A stretch of 64,000 nucleotides of DNA from Vibrionales bacterium SWAT-3. Its GTDB lineage: Bacteria > Pseudomonadota > Gammaproteobacteria > Enterobacterales > Vibrionaceae. Within the stretch, counting starts at the first letter, position 1, and the number at the start of each line of letters is the position of its first letter. The notes under the pieces were generated by a model. It saw only the letters and a program-made list of their open reading frames with translations. It was not told where the DNA came from and ran no database searches. The position numbers were made by a program, and so were the translations under genes. Of the stretch, positions 43,361 through 52,575 are shown one piece after another. Location: NCBI GenBank assembly GCA_000169995.1, contig AAZW01000001.1, positions 186,001 to 250,000 of the forward strand, read 5' to 3'.

Positions 43361-44425
43361 ATGAATTCACAAACTGCATTTTCTCATCCAATGTCACTTC
43401 AACAACTTGGATGGCAACCTGTATTTCAACAACAACTGACACTTGAAGATTACGACCATTCAGTGATCGCCCGTATCACCGCGCACCATCGCAGTGGCTA
43501 CACATTGGCGTCTGAACAAGGCGAAATCACTCTACCTATTCATCACAACCAACCTGCAATGACGGTTGGCGATTGGGTAATATTGAACTCTGAACTGCAA
43601 TTCGATCGCTTACTAGAACGCCAATCGCTCTTTAGCCGAAAAGCTGCGGGCAGTCGTGTTGCTGAACAATATATTTCAGCCAATATCGACACAGTGTTTA
43701 TCGTGGTTTCATTGAACAACGACTTTAATCTGAGTCGCATTGAACGCTACCTGGCACTCACAAATGAAGCACAAGTTGAAGCGGTTATCGTCCTGACGAA
43801 GAAAGACTTGTGTGACGACTACGAAGACAAAGTACAACAGGTACAAAGCTTAGACCCGATGCTGATGATCGAAGCGGTCAATAGCCTAGATCAAGGCTCA
43901 ACCCAAGTACTGTCACCTTGGTGTAAAACCGGCAAGACCGTCGCGCTAATGGGCTCTTCTGGTGTGGGTAAGTCGACTTTGGTTAACTCACTGCTAGGTG
44001 AAGCATCGCAGGCAACAGGTGGTATTCGTGAAGACGACAGCAAAGGCCGTCATACAACAACATCACGATCGCTCCGCTTGCTCGCATCAGGTGGCTTGTT
44101 ACTCGACACTCCAGGAATGCGAGAGCTACAACTTGCAGACTGCGCTGAAGGCGTGAGTGAAACTTTTTCAGACGTAGAAGAGTTAGCAATGCACTGCCGC
44201 TTCTCTGATTGTCGTCATGAATCAGAGCCGGGATGCAAGATAAGGGGAGCTATTGAGAGTGGTGAACTGTCTGAGAGACGATTTACTAACTATCAAAAGC
44301 TACTGAGAGAGCAAGCAAGAAACGGCGCTTCTCTTGCAGAGCAACGCGCCAGCAATAAGCAGCTTTCCAAGATGTATCGAAACGTACAGTCAGAAAGCCG
44401 CAACATTAAGAAGGGCTCAGCTTAA
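43361..44425 (+). CDS. rsgA: Ribosome small-subunit-dependent GTPase A
   Basis: A 354-residue circularly permuted GTPase. An N-terminal OB fold (~35-100) precedes the G domain with motifs in the order G4 (VLTKKDL), G1 ([14 protein letters not shown]), G2 (GRHTTTSR) and G3 (DTPGMREL). A zinc-binding C-terminal region follows ([16 protein letters not shown]). It checks late assembly of the 30S subunit. The length is normal. Vibrios may have more than one copy, and this one stands alone, so it may be the paralogue rather than the main enzyme. No clear ribosome binding site precedes the ATG. Confidence 0.93.
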   Translation: MNSQTAFSHPMSLQQLGWQPVFQQQLTLEDYDHSVIARITAHHRSGYTLASEQGEITLPIHHNQPAMTVGDWVILNSELQFDRLLERQSLFSRKAAGSRVAEQYISANIDTVFIVVSLNNDFNLSRIERYLALTNEAQVEAVIVLTKKDLCDDYEDKVQQVQSLDPMLMIEAVNSLDQGSTQVLSPWCKTGKTVALMGSSGVGKSTLVNSLLGEASQATGGIREDDSKGRHTTTSRSLRLLASGGLLLDTPGMRELQLADCAEGVSETFSDVEELAMHCRFSDCRHESEPGCKIRGAIESGELSERRFTNYQKLLREQARNGASLAEQRASNKQLSKMYRNVQSESRNIKKGSA

Positions 44426-44481
44426 GCAGTTAGATATAAAGGCAATCTGAGTTAATCGCTCAACGCTGAGCTGAAACACCG

Positions 44482-44514
44482 AGCCCCACGTGCCAATCGC
44501 GTGGGGCTTTTTGT
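44482..44514 (+). terminator. Intrinsic terminator of rsgA
   Basis: The stem agccccacg/cgtggggct is followed by ttttt. The rest of the 44426-44828 gap is AT-rich and probably holds only the sstT promoter. Confidence 0.9.
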
Positions 44515-44828
44515 TTCAATTAGATAAGAAAGTGACTATTTACGCACACAATGTTCTTACCAATCGCCATTTACATCCTCTAATTTACAGTATATTAGCC
44601 CCATAAAATATGAATTTTCAGATTTATAGCTCAATCAAAATACATTTATTTAACATTTAGCTCTAAAAACACCACGTAGTGCAAACAATCACACTAAAAG
44701 TAAACTATTCCTAGACACCCGCTACGATCCCGCTAATATGACCGCCCATTCCACTAGTGTATAGTTGGATTCGGTACAACTTTATAAAAGATACATCACT
44801 ATAATAAATTAACAATTGCAGGTATTTT

Positions 44829-46043
44829 ATGCAAAATCACAACATGCTCGCCCGCATCGCTCGTGGGAATCTTGTCCTACAGATCCTTGCTGGTATTGTT
44901 TTCGGTGTCGTTCTCGCCATGGTTTCTCCTTCAGCAGCTCAAGACGCAGGCCTTTTAGGTAGTCTGTTTGTTGGTGCTCTGAAAGCTGTTGCCCCAATTT
45001 TAGTATTCATTCTTGTTGCAGCTTCTATCGCAAACCAAAAGAAAGGTCAGCATACTCATATGCGTCCTATCATCGTGCTTTACTTGATTGGTACCTTCTC
45101 AGCTGCACTAACAGCAGTAGTATTAAGCTTCATGTTCCCAACCACTTTGACACTGGTTGCTGGCGCGGAAGGTGCTACTCCTCCTCAAGGTATTGGTGAA
45201 GTTCTTCACACGCTTCTATTCAAGCTTGTAGACAACCCAGTTAGCGCGCTAATGAACGCAAACTACATCGGTATTCTTGCTTGGGCCATCGGTCTTGGTC
45301 TTGCTCTGCACCACGCATCTGCAACAACAAAAGCGGTTTTCGAAGATCTAAGCCACAGTGTTTCACACATTGTTCGCTTCATCATTCGCCTAGCGCCATT
45401 TGGTATCTTCGGTCTAGTTTCAGCGACTTTCGCAACCACTGGTTTTGAGGCGCTAGCGAGCTACGGTCAACTTCTAGCGGTACTACTAGGTTCAATGCTC
45501 ATCATTGCTCTAGTGGTTAACCCACTGCTTGTTTTCGTTAAAACAAAGCAGAACCCATACCCTCTAGTATTCCAATGTATTCGTGAATCAGGTGTAACGG
45601 CATTCTTCACTCGTTCAAGTGCTGCGAACATCCCAGTAAACATGAACCTTTGTAAGAAGCTAAACCTAGACGAAGACACTTACTCTGTATCTATTCCACT
45701 AGGTGCAACCATCAACATGGCTGGCGCTGCGATCACTATCACTGTGTTAACGCTGGCTGCTGTACACACGATGGGTATTGAGATTGATATCTTCACTGCA
45801 ATCCTACTAAGCCTTGTTGCTGCGGTATCTGCATGTGGCGCATCTGGTGTTGCTGGTGGCTCACTGCTACTTATCCCTCTTGCATGTGGTCTATTCGGTA
45901 TCTCAAACGATGTTGCGATGCAGGTAGTAGCGGTAGGTTTCATCATCGGTGTGATTCAAGACTCTGCTGAAACAGCGCTTAACAGCTCGACAGACGTAGT
46001 GTTCACAGCTGCAGTATGTAAAGCTGAGCAGAACAAAGCTTAA
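44829..46043 (+). CDS. sstT: Sodium/serine-threonine symporter
   Basis: A 404-residue DAACS-family carrier close in length to E. coli SstT (414). It starts with [20 protein letters not shown]. The substrate/sodium region includes [12 protein letters not shown] (serine-rich hairpin), [17 protein letters not shown] (the NMAG/NMDG motif) and a C-terminal hairpin [17 protein letters not shown] with [13 protein letters not shown]. It imports serine and threonine with Na+. It is monocistronic and followed by a strong terminator. Confidence 0.95.
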   Translation: MQNHNMLARIARGNLVLQILAGIVFGVVLAMVSPSAAQDAGLLGSLFVGALKAVAPILVFILVAASIANQKKGQHTHMRPIIVLYLIGTFSAALTAVVLSFMFPTTLTLVAGAEGATPPQGIGEVLHTLLFKLVDNPVSALMNANYIGILAWAIGLGLALHHASATTKAVFEDLSHSVSHIVRFIIRLAPFGIFGLVSATFATTGFEALASYGQLLAVLLGSMLIIALVVNPLLVFVKTKQNPYPLVFQCIRESGVTAFFTRSSAANIPVNMNLCKKLNLDEDTYSVSIPLGATINMAGAAITITVLTLAAVHTMGIEIDIFTAILLSLVAAVSACGASGVAGGSLLLIPLACGLFGISNDVAMQVVAVGFIIGVIQDSAETALNSSTDVVFTAAVCKAEQNKA

Positions 46044-46082
46044 TAAGCCTTTATTGGCTCACAAGCCAAAAGCTATATAAAG

Positions 46083-46111
46083 AAAAAGGGAAGCATCTGC
46101 TTCCCTTTTTT
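46083..46111 (+). terminator. Intrinsic terminator of sstT
   Basis: The stem aaaaagggaagc/gcttccctttt with a four-base loop and T tract also has an A tract on the other side, so it may work in both directions. Confidence 0.9.
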
Positions 46112-46202
46112 GTTGTCTGAATTTCATTACAACCACTCAAGCTGTATTCAACTTATCACGATGGATAACATGTCCCATGGATAATCCAGTGAACACCACT
46201 AA

Positions 46203-47423
46203 CTAGCTTCTGCTCCAATTAGACTGGCTAAAGTCTAGAGGGTCACTAGTCTGGTTAGCTTGCTTCTCTATTGGTGCTTGCTCTAAATTCGGTTGCTCTG
46301 TGTTCGGTTGCTGGCTGTAATCGATGTTCGCTTCTTGAGCATTAGGTACCGGCGTTTCTAGATGGCTGGTCTCTACATTTAATGACTCACCGTCTTCATC
46401 AGACGCTTCTTTCACTTTCTTTGGAATCGGTATATTGCGTTTGTAGAGCTTGTTGAGCGCTTTGATTATTGAGTGCTTAGTGATTGCTTGTTGGGTAAGT
46501 TTGGTCATGATCGGTTTAGTCAGTGCTTGTAAGCCCACAACCGCATCGACACCTAGCTCACCGCCCACTTTATCTCTCTGCTGCTTAGCTTCTGAGTAGC
46601 CAAAATGAGCAGATAGGAATAGCCAGATATAAGCAATCGCATTACCGTTTTCACCATGGTCTATCCATGCCTCACCCGCTCTAAACATCGCCTCTGCACT
46701 GTTCTTTTCTGCTGCTGTCTCAAACCAGTACACAGCCTCACCATGGTTAGGCTCTACGCCGACACCATTTAAGTAGCTCATACCCAGTTTAATCTTACCA
46801 TCTAGGTTGTTTTTCTCAGCCGCTTTGCGATACCAATCAACAGAGCTTTCTGCAGAGTAGTCTGGGTTTTCTTTGTCTAGGCACCAGTCACCCATGAACA
46901 GCATCGCTTCGGTATTACCACCAGCGGCAGATTCCTCAATATAGGTGTACCCCTTGGGAATGTTCTTTACGGTCCCGCGCCCATGAACCAGCGCTTTACC
47001 CATCTCAAATTTCGCCGACATGTCGTTGTCTAAGGCTGCGATCGCAAGCTGCCAAAAGTTAGCTTGTTCTCTTAAGATCAGGTCTTCTTTGCGCTTCATG
47101 CTTAAGCGCACAATGCCGTACATGCCGTTGACGTTATCCAAATGCGCCGCTCTATCGTACCAATATAACGCTTCCTTGATATTGTTACGCTCCGCTTCTT
47201 TCGCCAAAAATAGAATCGACGGGACATGCCCGGTTTCTGCTTTAAAGTGGCGCTCTTTTTGCTCTTGGATACGTGCTTTTTCAATCGCCTTTCGGTAAGC
47301 GACAGCACGCGCTTTACGTTCTTGTTCCAAGCGCTGTTTTCTCAGTGATAAAGAAATCAGCCACACGGCAACAAGTATTAACGAAAGAGCAGTCGCACCA
47401 ATTGCGATTCCCATTGTACTCAT
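46203..47423 (-). CDS. Membrane-anchored Sel1-repeat protein
   Basis: A 406-residue protein with one N-terminal transmembrane segment (residues ~5-26) and a highly charged stretch after it. Residues ~120-260 contain about four Sel1-like repeats, for example MGKALVHGRGTVKN, the AMLFMGDWCLDKENPDY unit and LGMSYLNGVGVEPNHGEAVY. The C-terminal ~80 residues are acidic and Gln/Asn-rich, and probably disordered. Sel1 repeats act as protein-binding scaffolds; no partner can be inferred. It is transcribed alone. Confidence 0.88.
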   Translation of the reverse strand: MSTMGIAIGATALSLILVAVWLISLSLRKQRLEQERKARAVAYRKAIEKARIQEQKERHFKAETGHVPSILFLAKEAERNNIKEALYWYDRAAHLDNVNGMYGIVRLSMKRKEDLILREQANFWQLAIAALDNDMSAKFEMGKALVHGRGTVKNIPKGYTYIEESAAGGNTEAMLFMGDWCLDKENPDYSAESSVDWYRKAAEKNNLDGKIKLGMSYLNGVGVEPNHGEAVYWFETAAEKNSAEAMFRAGEAWIDHGENGNAIAYIWLFLSAHFGYSEAKQQRDKVGGELGVDAVVGLQALTKPIMTKLTQQAITKHSIIKALNKLYKRNIPIPKKVKEASDEDGESLNVETSHLETPVPNAQEANIDYSQQPNTEQPNLEQAPIEKQANQTSDPLDFSQSNWSRS

Positions 47424-47740
47424 AAAATGTTTAACCTAATTCGGTTTCGTTCTACCCTATATCGGCCACAAGCAGACTATATTGAGTAGTTAATTTCTGG
47501 GGCTATTAGCCATGATGGTGACAAGAGGCGCAGTCCCTACACGCTCCGCCTTAAACTTGATTCAGTATCTCAGGAATACATAACGATAAGAAGTCTGCAA
47601 AGACTAATCCGTACGCAACCCACAAATCGTGTGATCTTGCTTCAATAAGGATGTTCTCTCGAGCTTGCCTTTCATCAAACGAGGCTCAACCGCTCACCAG
47701 ATACTGATGATTCAAAACTTATGACCACATGCCGCTATGA
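47424..47740. other. Intergenic region downstream of ttrR
   Basis: A 317-bp stretch holds the promoter of the Sel1 protein gene and the end of the ttrSR transcript. I see no gene, no clear terminator and no repeat. Confidence 0.5.
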
Positions 47741-48343
47741 CTAGGTCAATTGACCATAAATGTAAGCTAACTCAGCGACCGTTTTTGCAGAAAACTTCTT
47801 CATCAAACTTGCTCGGTGAACTTCAACTGTCCTTACTGCGATGCACAGCTCATCAGCAATTTTCTGATTGCGCTTGCCGTCAATAATCTGTTTAAGAATA
47901 TCGATTTCGCGCTCAGTTAACGAAGCATAGGCCTGACGGTAGACGTTCATGTGCAAATGCTTTTCTGAAGCCGCTAAGCCTTGTTTAATCGCCTCGGCTA
48001 GCTCACTGCCTTTGACTGGCTTCTGGAAGAAATTCACCGCGCCAGCCTGCAGCGCTTCTGCCGCCATAGGTACATCACCATGACCAGTAAGATAGATAAC
48101 CGAAAGCGGGCTCTGTTCCTTTAACATCAGTTCATGCACTTGCTGGCCTCTCATCTCCGGCATTCTGCTATCGAGCACCACGCACCCAGCCGCACTTAAA
48201 TCAACAGCATCGAGAAAACTCGGACCGTCTTGATAGGCAGACACCGTAAAATCATGCTCTTCCAGTAAGAACACCAATGAATCGCGCATTGATTCATCGT
48301 CATCAACCACATAGACCGTTAACGTTTGATGAAGTTCAGACAT
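47741..48343 (-). CDS. ttrR: Tetrathionate response regulator TtrR
   Basis: A 200-residue FixJ/NarL-type response regulator. I use the ATG at 48343, which has GAGGA 8 bp upstream; an ATG at 48358 overlaps the ttrS stop. The receiver domain has the acidic pair VVDDDE, the phospho-Asp in CVVLDSRMPEMRG (~residue 56) and Lys in FFQKPVKG (~108). A LuxR-type HTH follows (LTEREIDILKQIIDGKRNQKIADE and VRTVEVHRASLMKKF by segment). Phosphorylated by TtrS, it should activate ttrBCA. Its proposed binding site is the palindrome before ttrB and tsdB. Confidence 0.9.
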   Translation of the reverse strand: MSELHQTLTVYVVDDDESMRDSLVFLLEEHDFTVSAYQDGPSFLDAVDLSAAGCVVLDSRMPEMRGQQVHELMLKEQSPLSVIYLTGHGDVPMAAEALQAGAVNFFQKPVKGSELAEAIKQGLAASEKHLHMNVYRQAYASLTEREIDILKQIIDGKRNQKIADELCIAVRTVEVHRASLMKKFSAKTVAELAYIYGQLT

Positions 48344-48354
48344 AACAAGATTCC

Positions 48355-50223
48355 TCATGAATCATTTGAAAGAGAGAAAGGTAAAGTCACCGCAACATGA
48401 CAACCATGTGGAGTGAGAGACGTAATGCTCATTTGACCTCTGTGGTCTTCAATTACGTCTTGGCATATCGCAAGCCCTAGACCCAAGCCGTTTTCTTTGC
48501 TGCTCACAAAAGCTTGTGTCACTTGATGCTCGGTGAAATCTAATCCCGTGCCATTATCGATAACCGACATCATCATTTTATCGGCTTGATACTCGGTAAT
48601 CACTTTAATTGTCGCTGGCTCATGGTTTTTATAGTCAATATCAGACATCGCACGCTGCTGTTGGGCGTTACACGCATCGGTCGCATTGTTGATGAGATTA
48701 ACTATCACTTGTTGGAGGCCCACAGGGTCAATATAGAGCTCAACAGGTTGACCCACGACGTAACGCTCAATAGTAATTTGGTGCTGTTCGAGACGAAATT
48801 GCAACAGTTCAATAGTGTCCGTTAGCAACTGCTCTATATCGCCTTTTGACTTCTCTGCTGAGCGTTTCTTTATCATATTTCTTAGGCGTTGAATGATCGC
48901 GTTTGCTCGATCCACTTGTGATTGGATCTTCTCAAACACAGGTTCAATATCGGTGAGTGGTTTGTTTTTAGAAATGCGTAGCAGACCACCTTCACTGTAG
49001 TTTCGAATAGCCGCCAAAGGTTGATTGATCTCATGTGCAAGGCTGCTCCCCAGTTCGCCCACGACGGCGATGCGTTGAGAGTGCTCTAGCTGTTCACTCT
49101 TACTCTTTAGCTTATTAAGTGTCGCTTCTAACTGCTTTTTGCTGCGGCTGAACTTGTACTCAAGCCAAAAGTGGTAAGCATTCAAGAACACAACTAACAA
49201 GAAAAACGCCCATGCCCATTGCTGATTGTACTTACGCCAGATTAACGCTTCTTTCCACCATGGCTGTTGCAATGGGTGCATGTCGAGTTGCTGATACAGC
49301 TTGTCGATGGAAAGCAGACTAGTTGGTGACGTCCAACCCGAAGCATTCGCTGCAATCGCTGGTGCACTGCTCTTTAGCATCGAAAACAGCACCTGGCTCA
49401 TTTGTTTAGCCAGTGCCGAAGAGGCTCGTTCTGTTTTGGCAAACGACCAATTAGAATACAGAGGTGTAGACACTTGGCATCGGAAGCCTTCAGGCGCCTG
49501 GTTACCGATGATTCGATATTGCCCAGCCACCAGCAAACCTTCGCTAATCATGTTTTCAACCAAACAAGCAGGGACGACTGCCGCCTCAATGTGTCCTTCT
49601 CGCAGTTGGTACAAACTGGCATCAATCGGGAAACCCAAGAACTGAGTATTAGAGAAAAATTGGTTGGGGTTCAGTCCTTCCTGCATCACTTGATAGCGCA
49701 TGGTGAGGTAGCCGCCAAACGCATTTTCAGAGACAGCAGCAATCGGCTTTCCGCTCAATTGCTCAAACGAGATATACGGTGACATTCTTCTAACCACCAA
49801 TGCCGATCCGATACTGCGTGTGCTGCTCACACTTTGGTCGTCGAAGTTGTGGCTAGTCATGGTCGCCATCCAAGAGAGCGCGTATTGACGTCCTAAACGC
49901 ACTGCTTGACCGGGGTTGGTGATTACAAAATCGACCTCGACCTTCTTTACCGCTTCCGCCATCTCTTCCAAATTAAAAGGCTTGAGAACAAAGTGTTTTC
50001 CCGGGATACGCTCAGATAACCAGTCCATCGTTGGTTGCCAGCGTTGTTGCGCTGCAAGTTTGCCCCTGATGGCTAAAACACCCACTTCAATCGTCTGGTC
50101 TGATTCAATCGTACTTGTCGCTACTGAAACAGGTTCCGTTTGAGCAGCGAAACAAATACCTGCACTCAAGCTCAACCAGCACGTACTGATGAATATGGTG
50201 AAATTGCGAACAGTCACGGACAT
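48355..50223 (-). CDS. ttrS: Tetrathionate sensor kinase TtrS
   Basis: About 622 residues from the ATG at 50223. A TTG at 50235 and a GTG at 50217 (with AAAGAG six bases before it) are alternatives; the GTG gives the neatest signal peptide. After the signal, a PhnD-like periplasmic ligand-binding domain spans roughly 45-310 (VGVLAIRGKLAAQQRWQPTM begins it). A transmembrane helix (WAWAFFLLVVFLNAYHFWL) leads to a coiled coil, the H-box AHEINQPLAAIRNY and the ATPase with NLINNATDA and DNGTGLDF. It senses tetrathionate and phosphorylates TtrR. The IS insertion lies only 69 bp upstream of its start. Confidence 0.92.
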   Translation of the reverse strand: MSVTVRNFTIFISTCWLSLSAGICFAAQTEPVSVATSTIESDQTIEVGVLAIRGKLAAQQRWQPTMDWLSERIPGKHFVLKPFNLEEMAEAVKKVEVDFVITNPGQAVRLGRQYALSWMATMTSHNFDDQSVSSTRSIGSALVVRRMSPYISFEQLSGKPIAAVSENAFGGYLTMRYQVMQEGLNPNQFFSNTQFLGFPIDASLYQLREGHIEAAVVPACLVENMISEGLLVAGQYRIIGNQAPEGFRCQVSTPLYSNWSFAKTERASSALAKQMSQVLFSMLKSSAPAIAANASGWTSPTSLLSIDKLYQQLDMHPLQQPWWKEALIWRKYNQQWAWAFFLLVVFLNAYHFWLEYKFSRSKKQLEATLNKLKSKSEQLEHSQRIAVVGELGSSLAHEINQPLAAIRNYSEGGLLRISKNKPLTDIEPVFEKIQSQVDRANAIIQRLRNMIKKRSAEKSKGDIEQLLTDTIELLQFRLEQHQITIERYVVGQPVELYIDPVGLQQVIVNLINNATDACNAQQQRAMSDIDYKNHEPATIKVITEYQADKMMMSVIDNGTGLDFTEHQVTQAFVSSKENGLGLGLAICQDVIEDHRGQMSITSLTPHGCHVAVTLPFSLSNDS

Positions 50224-50283
50224 CTCTTTATTCAATCGGGTTACCTATTTAGTGATTTCTCAACGCTTTTAAATAAAGCATAA

Positions 50284-51647
50284 CAGCTAGAGGCTCTTCT
50301 CCGCTTAGATGAGTCTATAAACTAACAATAAAACCGCTAACACATTGATTTACAATCGCTTCCCACCTTATATATCAGTGTTGTAGTTTGTCGTTATTAT
50401 CTTCCGCTCTATTTAACTTTAAAGGCCAATCCGTACAGTCTGTAACGCTTGAAGAAAGCTCTCATTCAGTACTCGTCAAGTGCAAGCGAGATAGACGCTG
50501 TAAAGTTGTTGATCCTGAGACTGGAGCTCCGCGCACCGTCGACCACTACGTTCACCGTCGCCTGTCGGATTTACCTGTCAGTGGTCGCCCTTGCGTTATA
50601 GAAATTGAATTGGCTCAGACAAGGGATAGGCTCGGCCGAAGGTTGATTGAAGAGGCTGATTTTGTTGATAAGGGGAGTCGTTATACAAAGAGGTTCTGTC
50701 ACTTTATTAGTGGACTGTGCCGCTATATGAGCATCCACGCAGTGTCGAAGCATTTAGACATACGCTGGGAAACCGTGAAAAATATCGATAAAGCATTCCT
50801 TCTCTCTACCTTGCCTGCTTTAGAGCCTAAGAAGTTGACCAACCTTGTTCATATTGGCGTTGATGAAGTCGCCAGGGCTAAAGGCCATGATTATATGACC
50901 GTCGTTTATGATCTCGTTTCAGGACAACTTATTTGGGTTGACCATGGGCGGACTTCAAACGTACTCATCAACTTTTTTGAACAATTATCACCGCAAACGA
51001 GAGACGGCATCCAAGCGGTATCAATGGATATGGGGCAATCTTACCAATCAGCAGTGAGAAACGCTCTTCCGAATGCAGACATCGTTTTTGACCGGTTTCA
51101 CGTTATGCAGAACTACTCTCTTCTGATAAGGAAAGAGCGTAATAAAGCGTTTAGGAAAGGAACACATGACGAGAAGAAAATGCTTAAAGGGACGCTATTT
51201 TTACTCCTCAAAAATGCGCCGAAATTAAGCGATAAGCAGTCAGATAGGCTAGATGATTTACTGGAAAGCAATAAGACTCTTTGTACGATTTATATGCTCA
51301 AAGAGCAGCTTCAAGCCTTATGGGATGAACGTAATTTTGACTTGATGATCGCAGCGCTTGATGCGTGGTGCCAGCTTGCTAAAAAGACGAGGATCTTATC
51401 TCTCATCAACTTTGCAGACGCGCTTTGGGAGAGAAGAGTTGGGATCTGCAACTATGCAAAATATAAGCTGACGAATGCCCGAGTGGAAGCAGGGAATGTA
51501 TCGATAGGTCTTCTTAGACGGAGAGCCCGAGGAGTAAGGGATACTGATTACTTTAAATTGAAGATTAGACAAACCTCAATCCTAGAAACTCACTCTACCA
51601 TTTATCCGGAAATCAAGCTCATCTAAGCGGAGAAGAGCCCAGCTAGA
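50284..51647. mobile_element. Complete ISL3-type insertion sequence with 8-bp target duplication
   Basis: The element itself spans 50292-51639 (1348 bp). Its ends are perfect 22-bp inverted repeats, at 50292-50313 and 51618-51639, starting ggctcttctccgcttag. On both outer sides stands the identical octamer cagctaga (50284-50291 and 51640-51647), the 8-bp target duplication expected for ISL3. Removing the element and one octamer joins the ttrS and ttrB upstream regions to about 180 bp. Identical ends and duplication suggest a recent insertion. Confidence 0.95.
50388..51626 (+). CDS. ISL3-family transposase
   Basis: A 412-residue DDE transposase apparently starting at TTG (50388). Segments characteristic of ISL3 are VHIGVDEVARAKGHDYMTV (first Asp), VSMDMGQSYQSAV with NADIVFDRFHVMQN (second Asp) and NARVEAGNVSIGLLRRRARG near the C-terminus (Glu). 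The reading frame is intact and fills the element. The usual N-terminal zinc finger is not evident. The stop lies inside the right inverted repeat region, which is common in compact elements. It is probably active. Confidence 0.93.
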   Translation: MSLLSSALFNFKGQSVQSVTLEESSHSVLVKCKRDRRCKVVDPETGAPRTVDHYVHRRLSDLPVSGRPCVIEIELAQTRDRLGRRLIEEADFVDKGSRYTKRFCHFISGLCRYMSIHAVSKHLDIRWETVKNIDKAFLLSTLPALEPKKLTNLVHIGVDEVARAKGHDYMTVVYDLVSGQLIWVDHGRTSNVLINFFEQLSPQTRDGIQAVSMDMGQSYQSAVRNALPNADIVFDRFHVMQNYSLLIRKERNKAFRKGTHDEKKMLKGTLFLLLKNAPKLSDKQSDRLDDLLESNKTLCTIYMLKEQLQALWDERNFDLMIAALDAWCQLAKKTRILSLINFADALWERRVGICNYAKYKLTNARVEAGNVSIGLLRRRARGVRDTDYFKLKIRQTSILETHSTIYPEIKLI

Positions 51648-51669
51648 TAGCGAAAACCACATTTGTTCT

Positions 51670-51685
51670 AGATCAACTTTGATCT
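51670..51685. promoter_or_regulatory. Perfect inverted repeat upstream of ttrB
   Basis: agatcaa and ttgatct are perfect 7-bp arms around two bases. The order is opposite to an FNR site (TTGAT-N4-ATCAA), so I do not call it FNR. It is not repeated before tsdB. It may bind another regulator. Confidence 0.4.
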
Positions 51686-51688
51686 GGG

Positions 51689-51707
51689 AATGTGGAAATC
51701 CACAATA
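51689..51707. promoter_or_regulatory. Putative TtrR site upstream of ttrB
   Basis: aatgtggaaatccacaata contains arms tgtgga and tccaca around two bases. All 19 bases recur before tsdB at 57043-57061. The centre lies about 75 bp upstream of the ttrB start, a normal place for an activator site. The assignment to TtrR is inference from gene neighbourhood. Confidence 0.7.
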
Positions 51708-51772
51708 CCCCGTGTAGGGTCAAAATCTGACAATGAGCTCAACAGAACCAATACCCATTTATAGGTACCAAT

Positions 51773-52564
51773 ATGGACTCATTGAAAAGACGGTTTCTCA
51801 GCCAGTTCGGCAAAGTTTCCGCTGGTGCTGCGCTCATTCCCATTACCGGAATCAACACCGCAGTTGCCAGCACAGCCATTCGCAACAACAACCAACCAGA
51901 CCGTAAAGGCGAAGTGGGTAAACGCTACGCCATGGCGATTGATTTGCGTAAATGCGTAGGCTGTCAGGCATGCACAGTGGGGTGTAGCGTTGAAAACCAA
52001 GCACCGATTGGCCAGTTCAGAACCACCGTAAAACAGTATGAAGTCTCCCTTAATGATGGTTCAACAGCTCAACAAGAGGTGAAGTCATTCATGCTGCCTC
52101 GTCTGTGTAATCACTGCGACAACGCACCGTGCATCAAGGTTTGTCCTGTTCAAGCTACCTTCCAACGTGAAGATGGCATTGTGATGGTCGATAACGAACG
52201 CTGCGTAGCTTGTGCCTACTGTGTTCAAGCCTGCCCTTACGATGCTCGCTTCATTAACCACGACACACTGACAGCCGACAAATGCACCTTCTGTGCACAC
52301 CGCCTTGAAGATGGCTTACTGCCCGCTTGTGTGGAAACCTGTGTCGGCGGCGCACGTGTAATCGGTGACCTTAAAGATCCAAACAGCGAAATCAACCGCC
52401 TGCTCAATGAGAACCAAGACGACATCAAGGTGCTCAAGCCAGAGCAAAACACCAACCCGCATGTTTTCTATATCGGTATGAACGAGCGATTCGTTAATCA
52501 CATTGAAGGCCAACCTGCGATTTATGATCCAGCCGCCATCGATAACGCACCTTCTAGCAAATAA
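51773..52564 (+). CDS. ttrB: Tetrathionate reductase subunit B, iron-sulfur protein
   Basis: A 263-residue electron-transfer subunit. A twin-arginine-like leader (KRRFLSQFGKVSAGAALIPI) is followed by four ferredoxin-type cysteine clusters: CVGCQACTVGC (residues 61-71), CNHCDNAPCIKVCP, CVACAYCVQACP and CTFCAHRLEDGLLPACVETC. These hold four [4Fe-4S] centres that carry electrons from TtrC to TtrA in the periplasm. It is first in ttrBCA, with the palindromic site and the IS upstream. The gap to ttrC is 11 bp. Confidence 0.95.
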   Translation: MDSLKRRFLSQFGKVSAGAALIPITGINTAVASTAIRNNNQPDRKGEVGKRYAMAIDLRKCVGCQACTVGCSVENQAPIGQFRTTVKQYEVSLNDGSTAQQEVKSFMLPRLCNHCDNAPCIKVCPVQATFQREDGIVMVDNERCVACAYCVQACPYDARFINHDTLTADKCTFCAHRLEDGLLPACVETCVGGARVIGDLKDPNSEINRLLNENQDDIKVLKPEQNTNPHVFYIGMNERFVNHIEGQPAIYDPAAIDNAPSSK

Positions 52565-52575
52565 GGAGAGACAGC

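Noticed and set aside
51670..51685. FNR site before ttrB
   Set aside because: The arms are in reverse order (ATCAA-TTGAT rather than TTGAT-N4-ATCAA) and the spacer is too short.
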